This document shows positions 49,160 to 56,931 of a stretch of 64,000 bases of DNA, in pieces. The notes under the pieces are model-generated. The model was not told the origin of the DNA. It was given only the letters and a program-made list of their open reading frames with translations, and did not search any database. The DNA lies in the NCBI GenBank assembly GCA_964588385.1, contig CAZPPG010000007.1:31019-95018 (forward strand). The letters are read 5' to 3'. Within the stretch, counting starts at the first letter, position 1, and each line of letters starts with the position of its first letter. The translations under genes were made by a program, and so were the position numbers. The DNA comes from JAHBWV01 sp964588385. Its GTDB lineage: Bacteria; Planctomycetota; Phycisphaerae; Phycisphaerales; UBA1924.

Positions 49160-52117
49160 TCAGCCGGGGGGAACCGGGTCGCCTGCCGGACCCTTCGGAG
49201 GCGAGCTCATCAACAACTGCTCGGTCAACACGGTCACCGCTTGCGCATCACCGGTGGCTCGTGCGCAGGCGATCGCGTCTTCCAGATGCATCCGCCGCCA
49301 GGGATACTCCGAGAAAGCGTCGAGCGATTGGTTCCAGCCGGCCTTGATCAATGGGGCTGCTTCCTCGAACCTGCCGAGCACGCACAGCACATGCCCTCGG
49401 GCCAGACAGACCGTCATCGTCTGATCGGCGGGGATGGAGGAGGAAGCCCGGGCCGCTGCGAGCGCGCGGGCCGAGCGCTCGTCGGCTTCGCGAAGGGTGT
49501 CTGGGAACGCGGCGACGGCCGATGTTCCCGCTCGCGCCAGCTCGGACAGGCAGATCGACATGTTCGCATCGATGGTCGCGAGCACGTGGTGATCTTCTCC
49601 CAGGGCTCGCTCGACCAGATCGCGTGCGATGAGCCCCTCCTTGACCGCCTCGTCGTGCTCTCCGTTGAGACCCAGGAACCACGCCAGGTATCGGTGACTG
49701 TTGCCGATGAGCAACGGATCGCGGGCCTCCGGCGGGACGTCCGACCGTATCTTGATCACACGACGCACCAGCTCGATGGCGCGCTCCATCTGGCCCTCAC
49801 TCAAAAGGTCCATGGAGGCGGACTCCAGACAGGCGAGCAGCGACCGATCCTCCGGACCGTACACGGCGGAAAGCACGTCCGCTGCGAGCAGGGCCGCGTC
49901 GATCTTTGCCTGCCGCAGGCCCTCGCTCTCCGCCGCTCGCATCTGCATCAGATAGACCTGCGCCACGGACGAATCGTGGTCGCCGAGAAGTTGGCGGTGG
50001 AGCCGTGCCAGTCGGCCGAGCGCAAGCGTGCGCCCGGTCTGCACCGGTGCGTAGGCCGTTCCCGGATTGCGCAGCGCCAGAACCGGCAGATCCGCGCGCA
50101 CGGCCTCGGCCGCTCTGGCCGTCGGCACCTCCCACGCTCGGGCGATCTCGCGTGCAAGCGCACAATCCGGGGCAAGCTCAATGAGCTCGGCGGTGACCGA
50201 GAGCGACGTAAGCGTGTCGACGGAGGCGGGCGCAAACACGCGCATCTGATGCCGCAGTGCGTCCCGGAGCAGCGTCTGGGCTTCCGTGTGGTCTCTCTGG
50301 TGCAGCCGAACTCGTGCGATGAGCGCGCCCATGGATGCGGCGATCGATTCCGAGCCGGGGCCCGAAAGGGCCTCGGCCTGCGCCAAGGCGCGGCGTGCCT
50401 CGACTTCGGCTTCCGGTTCACGCTGCATCGCCATGAGGACCTGCGCCAGCAGCGCCCGCGACTTGGGCACGTCCGGGTGCTGCTCCGTGAGCAGCTTGAT
50501 CCGCATCGCGAGGGCCTGCCGGGCCGCACGCTCCGCCTCCGCAAGTCGCTTGCGAACCAGCAGAATGGCGCCGAGTTCGTGCGTGGTCGCGGCGATCTCG
50601 ACGTGTTCCGCGCCGTGCAGCGTTCGCAGGCGTTCGAGCCCCGTTCGCAGCGACACCTCGGCGTACTCCACCTGGGCAATCGCCCGGCCGGAGGAGATCT
50701 CCGTGTACACCTGGCCCCAGAGCCTCCGAAGCGCCTGGTCCACGTCCGTGTCATCGGCGAAGGCCCGCGTCTCAAGTCGGAAGTACACCCGGTCGAGCCC
50801 CGCGCCGAGCGCCCTGGCCAGTTCGGGACTTGACTGATCGCCCGTTGGCATCACCTCGCGAAGCAGCTCCGTCACGGCCCGCGCCCGCACCTGCTCCTGG
50901 TGGGCCATCTCGCGATCGAGCCTGGCACGGCGCGAGATCGCGGCCGCCCCAGAGATGCTCATGGCGACCGTTATTCCCGCGCTAATCACCGCCGCGCCCC
51001 CGACCAGCGCCATGCCGATGCGCCGCTTGTTCACGGCAATCGCCTTTCGGAGCAGGTACCACCCCGAGCCGCTGCGCGCGTCGACCGGGACGCCGGCCAG
51101 ATACCGCTCGACGTCCCTGCCCAGACTCGCCGCGGACTGGTAGCGCTCGTGCTTGCTCTTCCGAAGCGCCTTGAGGATGACCGCCTCAAGATCCGGATGG
51201 ATGGACGGCAGCGCCTCGCGAGGCGGAGCGGGGGGCGTGTGCTGGATGGTGCGGATGATCTGGAAGATGGTGCCGCTCACGTCGTACGGCATGGCATTGC
51301 ACACGAGCTGGTAGAGGATGACGCCCAGCGAATAGACATCCGTGAGCGCGTCCACCTCGTCGGTATTGCCCGACGCCTGCTCCGGCGAGGCATAGGCCGG
51401 CGTGCCCGCGAACTCCCCGGTCACGGTGACTCGGATTGCCCCGGCACGCGCGATCCCGAAGTCGATCACAACGGGCCGGCCGTCGTCGGTCACAAGGATG
51501 TTGTCGGGCTTGAGATCGCGATGGATCACACCGTTGAGGTGGGCGTGGTGGATCCCGTTGCAGACCGAGACAAAGGCGCCCAGCAGCGCCCGCTGCCTGG
51601 CTTGCGCTGAGTGGCCGGGCGCGTTCCATGCGTCAAAGCCGACGCCCTCTATGTACTCCATCACCACGGCGATGGATCCGTCGAGCAGCGTCCTGGACTC
51701 ATAGACCGTCACAAGGTTCGGGTGTCGGAGCAGCGCGGTGATCTCCGCCTCGCGCTCCGCGCGAAGACGCTGGCGCGCTGACACCTCACGCGACGAAGAG
51801 AGCGTCTTGATCGCCACCGTCCGCGAGGTCGCCTCCTGCACCGCCTTGTACACCACGCCCTGAGCGCCGCTGTTGATCACGGAGATGATCCGATACCCCG
51901 GAACACGAGGCGTGTCCTGAGGCAGGGCGCTCGAGCTGAAGAGCGATCGCATCCGCGCCACGAACGAGGCGTCCTCACGCGCCTCGCGGATCCTCTCGCG
52001 GCAGTTGGCGCACGAACTGACGTGGTCGAGCACCGCCGGATGGTCCGCATCGGACTCGTCCGCGGCGAGCCGCTCGATAATCTCCGTGCTCGGGCAGCGC
52101 TTCTGATCCTCGGGCAT
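49160..52117 (-). CDS. Membrane Ser/Thr kinase with N-terminal zinc anti-sigma motif and C-terminal TPR region
   Basis: A 985-residue protein. Residues 1-60 contain HVSSCANC (His32, Cys36, Cys39), the H-x3-C-x2-C signature of zinc anti-sigma (ZAS) domains. The kinase domain (about 74-345) has NSGAQGVVY in place of the glycine loop, Lys104 (VAIKTL), HRDLKPDN (199-206), DFGIARAG (219-226) and GTPAYASPEQA, so it should be active. One TM segment (about 368-388) follows, then some 590 residues of TPR-like helical repeats with alternating A/L/E-rich pairs, predicted outside. The ATG at 52117 lies 4 bases after the sigma-factor stop, with AGAGGA upstream. This fits a sigma/anti-sigma-kinase pair. 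A GTG directly upstream is an alternative start. Confidence 0.9.
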   Translation of the reverse strand: MPEDQKRCPSTEIIERLAADESDADHPAVLDHVSSCANCRERIREAREDASFVARMRSLFSSSALPQDTPRVPGYRIISVINSGAQGVVYKAVQEATSRTVAIKTLSSSREVSARQRLRAEREAEITALLRHPNLVTVYESRTLLDGSIAVVMEYIEGVGFDAWNAPGHSAQARQRALLGAFVSVCNGIHHAHLNGVIHRDLKPDNILVTDDGRPVVIDFGIARAGAIRVTVTGEFAGTPAYASPEQASGNTDEVDALTDVYSLGVILYQLVCNAMPYDVSGTIFQIIRTIQHTPPAPPREALPSIHPDLEAVILKALRKSKHERYQSAASLGRDVERYLAGVPVDARSGSGWYLLRKAIAVNKRRIGMALVGGAAVISAGITVAMSISGAAAISRRARLDREMAHQEQVRARAVTELLREVMPTGDQSSPELARALGAGLDRVYFRLETRAFADDTDVDQALRRLWGQVYTEISSGRAIAQVEYAEVSLRTGLERLRTLHGAEHVEIAATTHELGAILLVRKRLAEAERAARQALAMRIKLLTEQHPDVPKSRALLAQVLMAMQREPEAEVEARRALAQAEALSGPGSESIAASMGALIARVRLHQRDHTEAQTLLRDALRHQMRVFAPASVDTLTSLSVTAELIELAPDCALAREIARAWEVPTARAAEAVRADLPVLALRNPGTAYAPVQTGRTLALGRLARLHRQLLGDHDSSVAQVYLMQMRAAESEGLRQAKIDAALLAADVLSAVYGPEDRSLLACLESASMDLLSEGQMERAIELVRRVIKIRSDVPPEARDPLLIGNSHRYLAWFLGLNGEHDEAVKEGLIARDLVERALGEDHHVLATIDANMSICLSELARAGTSAVAAFPDTLREADERSARALAAARASSSIPADQTMTVCLARGHVLCVLGRFEEAAPLIKAGWNQSLDAFSEYPWRRMHLEDAIACARATGDAQAVTVLTEQLLMSSPPKGPAGDPVPPG

Positions 52118-52121
52118 CACG

Positions 52122-52736
52122 TCAGGTGTCCTCTTCGAACGCGCTCGTGAGCTGCTCCACGATCACACGCAAACGCTTGGTCACGCGCGTCCGCGCCACG
52201 TACACCTGATCCGCCGTCATCGAGCACTGGGCGCCTGCCTCACGCGCGGGCACCCCGCGGATCGCCACCAGTTCGAAAGCCAGCAGCGTTCTGTCATCCA
52301 TCGAGGACTCGTCGCGCAACAGGTCCATGGCCCGCGAAAGGATCGATCGGTCCCGCTCGTCAGACCAGATGGAACGCAGCGTCCTCTCGTCGGGCGCCTC
52401 GCTGAGCATCGCGGGATCCATCGGCCCCGCTCGACGTGATTCGCGATGAACCTTCAGCGCCGTCCTGTGCGCGATGCCCAGGATCCACGAACTCAGGCGC
52501 CCCCTCGTCCGATCGTACTTGTTCTCCCGATACGCACGGACGAACTCCGCCAGCGTCTTCTGGGCCACCTCGTCCGCGTCCGCTTCCGTCAGCCCCAGAC
52601 GCCGAGCGAGCCCGGCGATCACCGGGCGATAGCGAGAATCGATCTGAGCCCACGCGGGCTCGTTCTCGCGGTCATGCAACGCGTCGAGCAGACGCGTCGT
52701 TGTTCGGGTCGCATACGTGGAGGCGGTCGGCTGCAC
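52122..52736 (-). CDS. ECF-type sigma-70 factor linked to Ser/Thr kinase
   Basis: A 204-residue sigma factor with only regions 2 and 4. Region 2 (about 30-105) has ADEVAQKTLAEFVRAYRENK and a region 2.4-like segment RGRLSSWILGIAHRTALKV. Region 4 (about 135-195) has a helix-turn-helix with VPAREAGAQCSMTADQVYVA. Planctomycetes are known to have ECF groups tied to kinase genes, and this one fits. Its activity is likely controlled by the ZAS-kinase coded 4 bases downstream. The start is GTG at 52736, with AGGGGA upstream. A TATACT sits about 20 bases before it. The parvulin-like gene lies 82 bases upstream. Confidence 0.88.
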   Translation of the reverse strand: MQPTASTYATRTTTRLLDALHDRENEPAWAQIDSRYRPVIAGLARRLGLTEADADEVAQKTLAEFVRAYRENKYDRTRGRLSSWILGIAHRTALKVHRESRRAGPMDPAMLSEAPDERTLRSIWSDERDRSILSRAMDLLRDESSMDDRTLLAFELVAIRGVPAREAGAQCSMTADQVYVARTRVTKRLRVIVEQLTSAFEEDT

Positions 52737-52756
52737 CGGGTATTTCCCCTGAATGC

Positions 52757-52762
52757 AGTATA
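52757..52762 (-). promoter_or_regulatory. Candidate -10 element for the sigma factor-kinase operon
   Basis: TATACT on the minus strand (five of six matches to TATAAT), about 20 bases before the sigma gene start. There is no convincing -35 TTGACA at 16-18 bases upstream. This could be an extended or activator-dependent promoter, or a chance match. Confidence 0.3.
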
Positions 52763-52818
52763 CCGGAAAGGCCCGCCGGTGAGAGGTCTCGCATTCGACC
52801 AGTCGCGCAAACGCCCTT

Positions 52819-53886
52819 TCAGCGCCGCTCGCGCGTCCGCCATGACCACTGCAGCGCCGGATCCACGACCGTGATGCCCGAGCCCTCGATAATCGCCTGC
52901 GCCTTCCGATCCATCAGAAGCCGCTCCTGCCGCCTCCGCAGATCGTCTCGCAACGTCTCACGCACGGTGTCAACCTGCACACCCTGGTCCGGAATCGTCT
53001 CTTCCACCAGCACAATCGCGTAGTTCGGGCTGAGAGCGATGACCGGGCTCAACTGCCCCGGCTGCAGCGAGCTGATGGTTGTGCGGACCGCCAAGGGGTA
53101 TGCAGGGTCCGCGGCCGAGATCGGCTCAAGCAGCCCGCCCGCGGCTCCCGACGCGTCGATCGAGCGCTCCATGGCCAGTTCAATGAACCTCGCCCGGCGT
53201 GTGGCCGCATCAAGGGTTTGAAGCTCCCCAAGGAATCCCGCCGCCTCCCGTTCGGTCGCCGACATGAGCATGCGGACACGCTGGCGCGGGCCGTATCTCA
53301 CCTGGTGCGCCAGAGCGATCTCCGCATCGGAGACCGTGACATCCGGCGAGACCAGCTTCCGCAGGGCCGCGGTGCGCCTCACAAGCAGAGAAAACCGCTC
53401 AGGTCCGAGCCCCCGCGCTCGCCGGACCGAATCAACCAACTGCTCGGGATCCGCCCCGGTTCGATTGACGTCGAGCGCCCGGGCCAGCTCCGTTCGTTCG
53501 TTGTCGAGGTCAAACTGTGTCAGCGCTCGCCCCGAACGGGCCAGTTCCGCCTCAGCCGCTCGCGTGACCATCAGTTCTTCAAGCACGAGGGCGCCGGCCG
53601 CTTCCGCCAGATATGGCGAGATCTGGCTGATCGTGTATGTTTCTCCACCGATCACCGCCGCGGGCAGCGAGGCACGCTCCGCGGTTCCTTGCCGGGTCCC
53701 ATCGGGAGGCGCCACGCGGACAGAGCGTTCCGATTCGCGGAGACCCGCGGTGTCTCGCTCGAACGACCCGTCGCCCTGGCTGGGGGTCGAGCACGCGCCG
53801 CTCGGGACGAGCAGGACCATCGCGAGAAGCCCGCGGATCCGTCGCACGTCGCCACCGATGGGCCCGGAAGCATTGTGTGTTGCCAT
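52819..53886 (-). CDS. Parvulin-type peptidyl-prolyl isomerase-like lipoprotein
   Basis: A 355-residue probable lipoprotein with lipobox SGAC (Cys about 32). The middle region is helical, with an N-terminal SurA-like arm (about 75-190). The C-terminal half (about 200-320) resembles a parvulin/rotamase domain: ALAHQVRYGPRQRVRMLM at its start, then GAAGGLLEPIS and LQPGQLSPVIALSPNYAIVL near its end. Such proteins chaperone outer-membrane proteins. The catalytic His of classic parvulins is not clear, so it may act mainly as a chaperone. It is the first gene of the minus-strand cluster preceding the ECF sigma gene. Confidence 0.72.
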   Translation of the reverse strand: MATHNASGPIGGDVRRIRGLLAMVLLVPSGACSTPSQGDGSFERDTAGLRESERSVRVAPPDGTRQGTAERASLPAAVIGGETYTISQISPYLAEAAGALVLEELMVTRAAEAELARSGRALTQFDLDNERTELARALDVNRTGADPEQLVDSVRRARGLGPERFSLLVRRTAALRKLVSPDVTVSDAEIALAHQVRYGPRQRVRMLMSATEREAAGFLGELQTLDAATRRARFIELAMERSIDASGAAGGLLEPISAADPAYPLAVRTTISSLQPGQLSPVIALSPNYAIVLVEETIPDQGVQVDTVRETLRDDLRRRQERLLMDRKAQAIIEGSGITVVDPALQWSWRTRERR

Positions 53887-53950
53887 GAGGTCGAAAGGAT
53901 AGGGAAGGTTCTCTCACGCGCCCGTGCGCCGTTCCGGGTAGCATCCGACC

Positions 53951-54457
53951 ATGGCTACAGGTCCGGAACGCTTTCGGGGCATTGATGGCGGGCACGAAAT
54001 GGATGAGCGCAGGCCCGTCCTCTGCCCGTACTGCGGCACATCTTCCTTGCGGCACGACCGCTGCGAGACGTGCTCGGGGCTGTTTGATCCGCTCTCCCGC
54101 CAGGCCACGCAGAATCACATGGGGCCGTGGTACATCAGGGATATCGAGCACCCGTTCCGCCCGGGCTGCTCGTATGCCGTGATGCGAACCATGGCCACAC
54201 GGGGGAAGATCGGTCTGGCCACTGTCGTGCGCGGGCCCACGACGCGGCAGTTCTGGGAACTCGCACGTCGCGTGCCCGGCATCGCGAATCTTTTGGGTGT
54301 CTGCCACGCGTGTCAGGCGGGCGCGCGCCCCGACCAGCCCGCATGTGTCTCGTGCGGCGTGAGCTTTGGAGCGGACGACGATCGGCAGTACCTTGGCCTT
54401 GGCGAGGTGCGGGAACTGCCGCCACAGCCGCGCCCGGACCCGTCTCGGACTCGATAA
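53951..54457 (+). CDS. Zinc-ribbon protein with GYF-like module
   Basis: A 168-residue protein. The N-terminal zinc ribbon has CPYCG and CETC (CPYCGTSSLRHDRCETCSG). The central region reads GPWYIRDIEHPFRPGCSY, MATRGKIG, VVRGPTTRQFW and IANLLGVCHAC, the pattern of a GYF_2-like domain (GPW, and RGPTT then W). A second Cys pair set (CHAC and CVSCG) suggests another zinc ribbon. Such modules mediate binding of proline-rich ligands in some families, but the partner here is unknown. It is divergent from the parvulin-like gene. Function is not established. Confidence 0.7.
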   Translation: MATGPERFRGIDGGHEMDERRPVLCPYCGTSSLRHDRCETCSGLFDPLSRQATQNHMGPWYIRDIEHPFRPGCSYAVMRTMATRGKIGLATVVRGPTTRQFWELARRVPGIANLLGVCHACQAGARPDQPACVSCGVSFGADDDRQYLGLGEVRELPPQPRPDPSRTR

Positions 54458-54465
54458 ATTTCGGC

Positions 54466-54494
54466 TTGCATGGCTAGGGATTTTGCCCTATGCT
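54466..54494 (+). promoter_or_regulatory. Sigma70-type promoter P1 upstream of pseudopilin gene
   Basis: TTGCAT (54466-54471), a 17-base spacer and TATGCT (54489-54494). Good match to the sigma70 consensus; the start codon of the pseudopilin is about 185 bases on. Confidence 0.5.
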
Positions 54495-54560
54495 CAAGCA
54501 AGAGAACGTCTCCCATCGAACTTGGCTTTTGTTCGTGCCAACGCCGACATTTGTTTCTTG

Positions 54561-54590
54561 TTGCACAAAGCATGAGGATTCTGCTAGACT
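54561..54590 (+). promoter_or_regulatory. Promoter candidate P2 upstream of pseudopilin gene
   Basis: TTGCAC (54561-54566), an 18-base spacer and TAGACT (54585-54590) with an extended TGC in front of it. It would give a leader of about 85 bases. Confidence 0.45.
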
Positions 54591-54680
54591 AGGGTTTCAA
54601 CCCTCCCGGGAAGAGACTGGGTATCGGACGGCTGCAGAGGTGGTCACAGCGAGCGCGTTCAAGAACGCGGAGGACCGAAC

Positions 54681-55748
54681 ATGGAGTCATCTACAGTGAA
54701 CAGGCGTGCATTTACGCTGATCGAGCTCTTGGTCGTGATTGCGATCATCGCGCTCCTGATCGGCATCCTGCTCCCCGCGCTGGGCGAGGCCCGCAAGGCC
54801 GCCCGTCTGGCCATCGATCTGAACAACCAGAAGCAGCTTGGCGTCGGCGCAAACTCCTACGCGACGGATTTCCAGGACAAGAACCCGACGTTCTCTTGGC
54901 GTGAGAACCAGCCCGAGAATCCCTTTGGAAGCGCGGGCTCGCTCCTGCAGGCCGCAGCCGATCAGGCTGTGTCGATCATCAACGAGCGCGGCGGTCGCGA
55001 CATCACTCGCATCAGCGGCTGGATCCCCCACGTGCTTTACTCGCACCTGGTGCTCCAGGACTACCTGGCCTCTCGCCTCCCGGAGAAGCTGGTCGTCAGC
55101 CCCAGCGATACGCACCGCAACGCGTGGCAGAACTGGCGCGAGTTCGCGTACTACACGCCCAGCCCCGCGTCCGCGGCAGGTTCTGGAACGGTCTCGAATG
55201 ATGAACTCCGCTGGCCCTACTCGTCTTCTTACGACACGGTTGTCGCTCTCTACGATCGTGGCCAGAGCATGAGCATCAAGGCCGGCAGCGGCCCGGCTGT
55301 GACGCGCCGGCTCAAGTGGGGCGCGCATAACTCGTACATCGTTCCGGGTACCGCCGACCTTGACGCGACACGCGCCTCCGACCTCTCGTTCCCTTCTCAG
55401 AAGGCCTTCATGCACGAGTCGGTGGACCGCTATAAGAAGATCCAGCGGTACTACGCGTACGACGATGCACGGGTGCCGATCCTGATGTTCGACGCCTCCT
55501 CCACGGTTCGCCGCAGCGACAGCTCAAACCATGGGTGGGATCCGAACAATCCGACGGTGAAGTCCTCCGGCATCACGTGGTTCACGTACGCTCGATCCCT
55601 GTACCCTCGCAACCAGTGGGAGCCGCCGACCCGCAACGGCGCTCTGATCGATCCGAACGTCAAGGGCTACTACAAGTGGACCCGTGGCGGCCTCAAGGGC
55701 GTCGACTTCGGCGGCCGCGAGATCGATACCGGCCAGGACTTCGACTGA
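54681..55748 (+). CDS. Type II/IV pseudopilin (prepilin) with large globular domain
   Basis: A 355-residue prepilin-like protein. The cleavage/methylation motif is RRAFTLIELLVVIAIIALL (about 8-26), with the processing site between Ala and Phe and Glu at +5. The long N-terminal hydrophobic helix is followed by PALGEARKAARLAIDLNNQK, typical of planctomycete pilin-like proteins. The globular part (about 60-355) is much larger than that of GspG (about 140 residues) and has no recognised domain. The start ATG has GGAGGA upstream. It stands alone, without prepilin peptidase or assembly genes nearby. It may be a surface filament or secretion pseudopilin. Confidence 0.88.
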   Translation: MESSTVNRRAFTLIELLVVIAIIALLIGILLPALGEARKAARLAIDLNNQKQLGVGANSYATDFQDKNPTFSWRENQPENPFGSAGSLLQAAADQAVSIINERGGRDITRISGWIPHVLYSHLVLQDYLASRLPEKLVVSPSDTHRNAWQNWREFAYYTPSPASAAGSGTVSNDELRWPYSSSYDTVVALYDRGQSMSIKAGSGPAVTRRLKWGAHNSYIVPGTADLDATRASDLSFPSQKAFMHESVDRYKKIQRYYAYDDARVPILMFDASSTVRRSDSSNHGWDPNNPTVKSSGITWFTYARSLYPRNQWEPPTRNGALIDPNVKGYYKWTRGGLKGVDFGGREIDTGQDFD

Positions 55749-55781
55749 TCCTGCCTGTTCCATCGTCGTTCAAGTGAACAC

Positions 55782-55813
55782 GAACCCCCGGCCCGCGCCG
55801 GGGGTTCTTTGCT
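55782..55813 (+). terminator. Rho-independent terminator
   Basis: Perfect 11-bp stem (55782-55792 with 55797-55807), loop CCGC, followed by TTTGCTT. It ends the pseudopilin transcript. Confidence 0.8.
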
Positions 55814-55888
55814 TGGGTGTCGGACGATTCGCGGACGCGATAGACTGATTGGGCGTCGCCGCGAACGGACGCTTTCAGGAGTCCCAGA

Positions 55889-56872
55889 ATGAACGTGCTC
55901 GTCGCTGACAAGTTCGAGAAGGTCGGTCTCGATGGTCTGGCGGCCATCGGCTGCAAGGTCACCAACGCTCCCGAAGTCCCTTCCGATGGTCTGGCGGCGA
56001 GCGTCAACGACGCGAAGGCCGATGTGCTCATCGTTCGGTCAAAGAAGGTTCCCGCGGCCGCAATCGAGCAGATGCGCGGTATGCGCCTGATCATCCGGGC
56101 AGGGGCGGGGTATGACAACATCGATCTGAACGCAGCGAAGGCCGCGGGAGTTGCGGTGGCAAACTGCCCGGGCATGAACGCCATTGCGGTGGCGGAGCTG
56201 GCGATTGGGCATCTGCTCAACCTCGATCGCCGGATTCCTGAGCAGACCATCGCCGCTCGGGAGGGGCGTTGGGACAAGAAGGAGTTTGGGAAGGTCGGCG
56301 TCGCCGGCGCCCGAGGCCTGAAGGGATCGACGCTGGGGGTCATCGGCTGTGGAGCGATCGGGCGCGCGGTCATCAAGCGGGCGCTCGCGTTTGAGATGCG
56401 AGTGATCGCGTGGAGCCGATCGATCACCAAGGAACACGCTCGAGACCTGGGTGCCGAGTGGGGGGGGAACGACACGCCCGCTCTCTACGCGATGGCCGCG
56501 ACCTGCGACGCGATCTCGGTCCACCTGCCAGGCGCACCAGACACCAAGCATTTGATCGGCCAGGAGTTCCTCTCCCGGATGAAGCCCGGCGCGTACCTGA
56601 TCAACACCTCGCGGGGCAGCGTGGTCGACGAGGGCGCACTCCGCGAGGCGATGAAGGCGAAGGGGATCCGAGCAGGGCTTGACGTCTACGAGAACCAGCC
56701 CGCCGACCCACAGGCACCGTGGGTGTGCGAGACCGCGAAGCTCGCGGGCGTTTCTATGTCCCATCACAGCGGCGCAGGGACCGAGCAGGCCCAGAACGCC
56801 GTTGCGGAAGAGGTTGTCCGTCTCGTCGGCGTCTTCCAGCAGTCCGGAAGGGTCGAGAACAGGGTCGCCTGA
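55889..56872 (+). CDS. serA: D-3-phosphoglycerate dehydrogenase-like 2-hydroxyacid dehydrogenase
   Basis: NAD-dependent oxidoreductase (327 residues) that opens serine synthesis. The NAD-binding motif is GVIGCGAIGRAVIKRAL. The catalytic Arg lies in NTSRGSVVDEGAL, Glu in AGLDVYENQPA and His in MSHHSGAGTE. The substrate-binding RAGAGYDNIDL is also present. It lacks the C-terminal ACT and intervening domains of long SerA forms, so serine feedback through ACT is not expected. The start ATG has AGGAG upstream. It is 59 bases before serC, so both serine genes are probably in one transcript. Other 2-hydroxyacid dehydrogenase roles are less likely given this neighbour. Confidence 0.88.
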   Translation: MNVLVADKFEKVGLDGLAAIGCKVTNAPEVPSDGLAASVNDAKADVLIVRSKKVPAAAIEQMRGMRLIIRAGAGYDNIDLNAAKAAGVAVANCPGMNAIAVAELAIGHLLNLDRRIPEQTIAAREGRWDKKEFGKVGVAGARGLKGSTLGVIGCGAIGRAVIKRALAFEMRVIAWSRSITKEHARDLGAEWGGNDTPALYAMAATCDAISVHLPGAPDTKHLIGQEFLSRMKPGAYLINTSRGSVVDEGALREAMKAKGIRAGLDVYENQPADPQAPWVCETAKLAGVSMSHHSGAGTEQAQNAVAEEVVRLVGVFQQSGRVENRVA

Positions 56873-56931
56873 GCCGATCACGCCGCCCTGAGGCGTACAA
56901 TCCAACACGAACCGTCCTTCAGGAGTACGCC

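Noticed and set aside
49241..50833. A 530-codon plus-strand frame opposite the kinase gene
   Set aside because: It is the mirror of the TPR region and has no recognisable domain.
54490..54699. A 69-codon frame in the pseudopilin leader
   Set aside because: It begins inside the -10 of P1 and overlaps the pseudopilin start; no motif is present.
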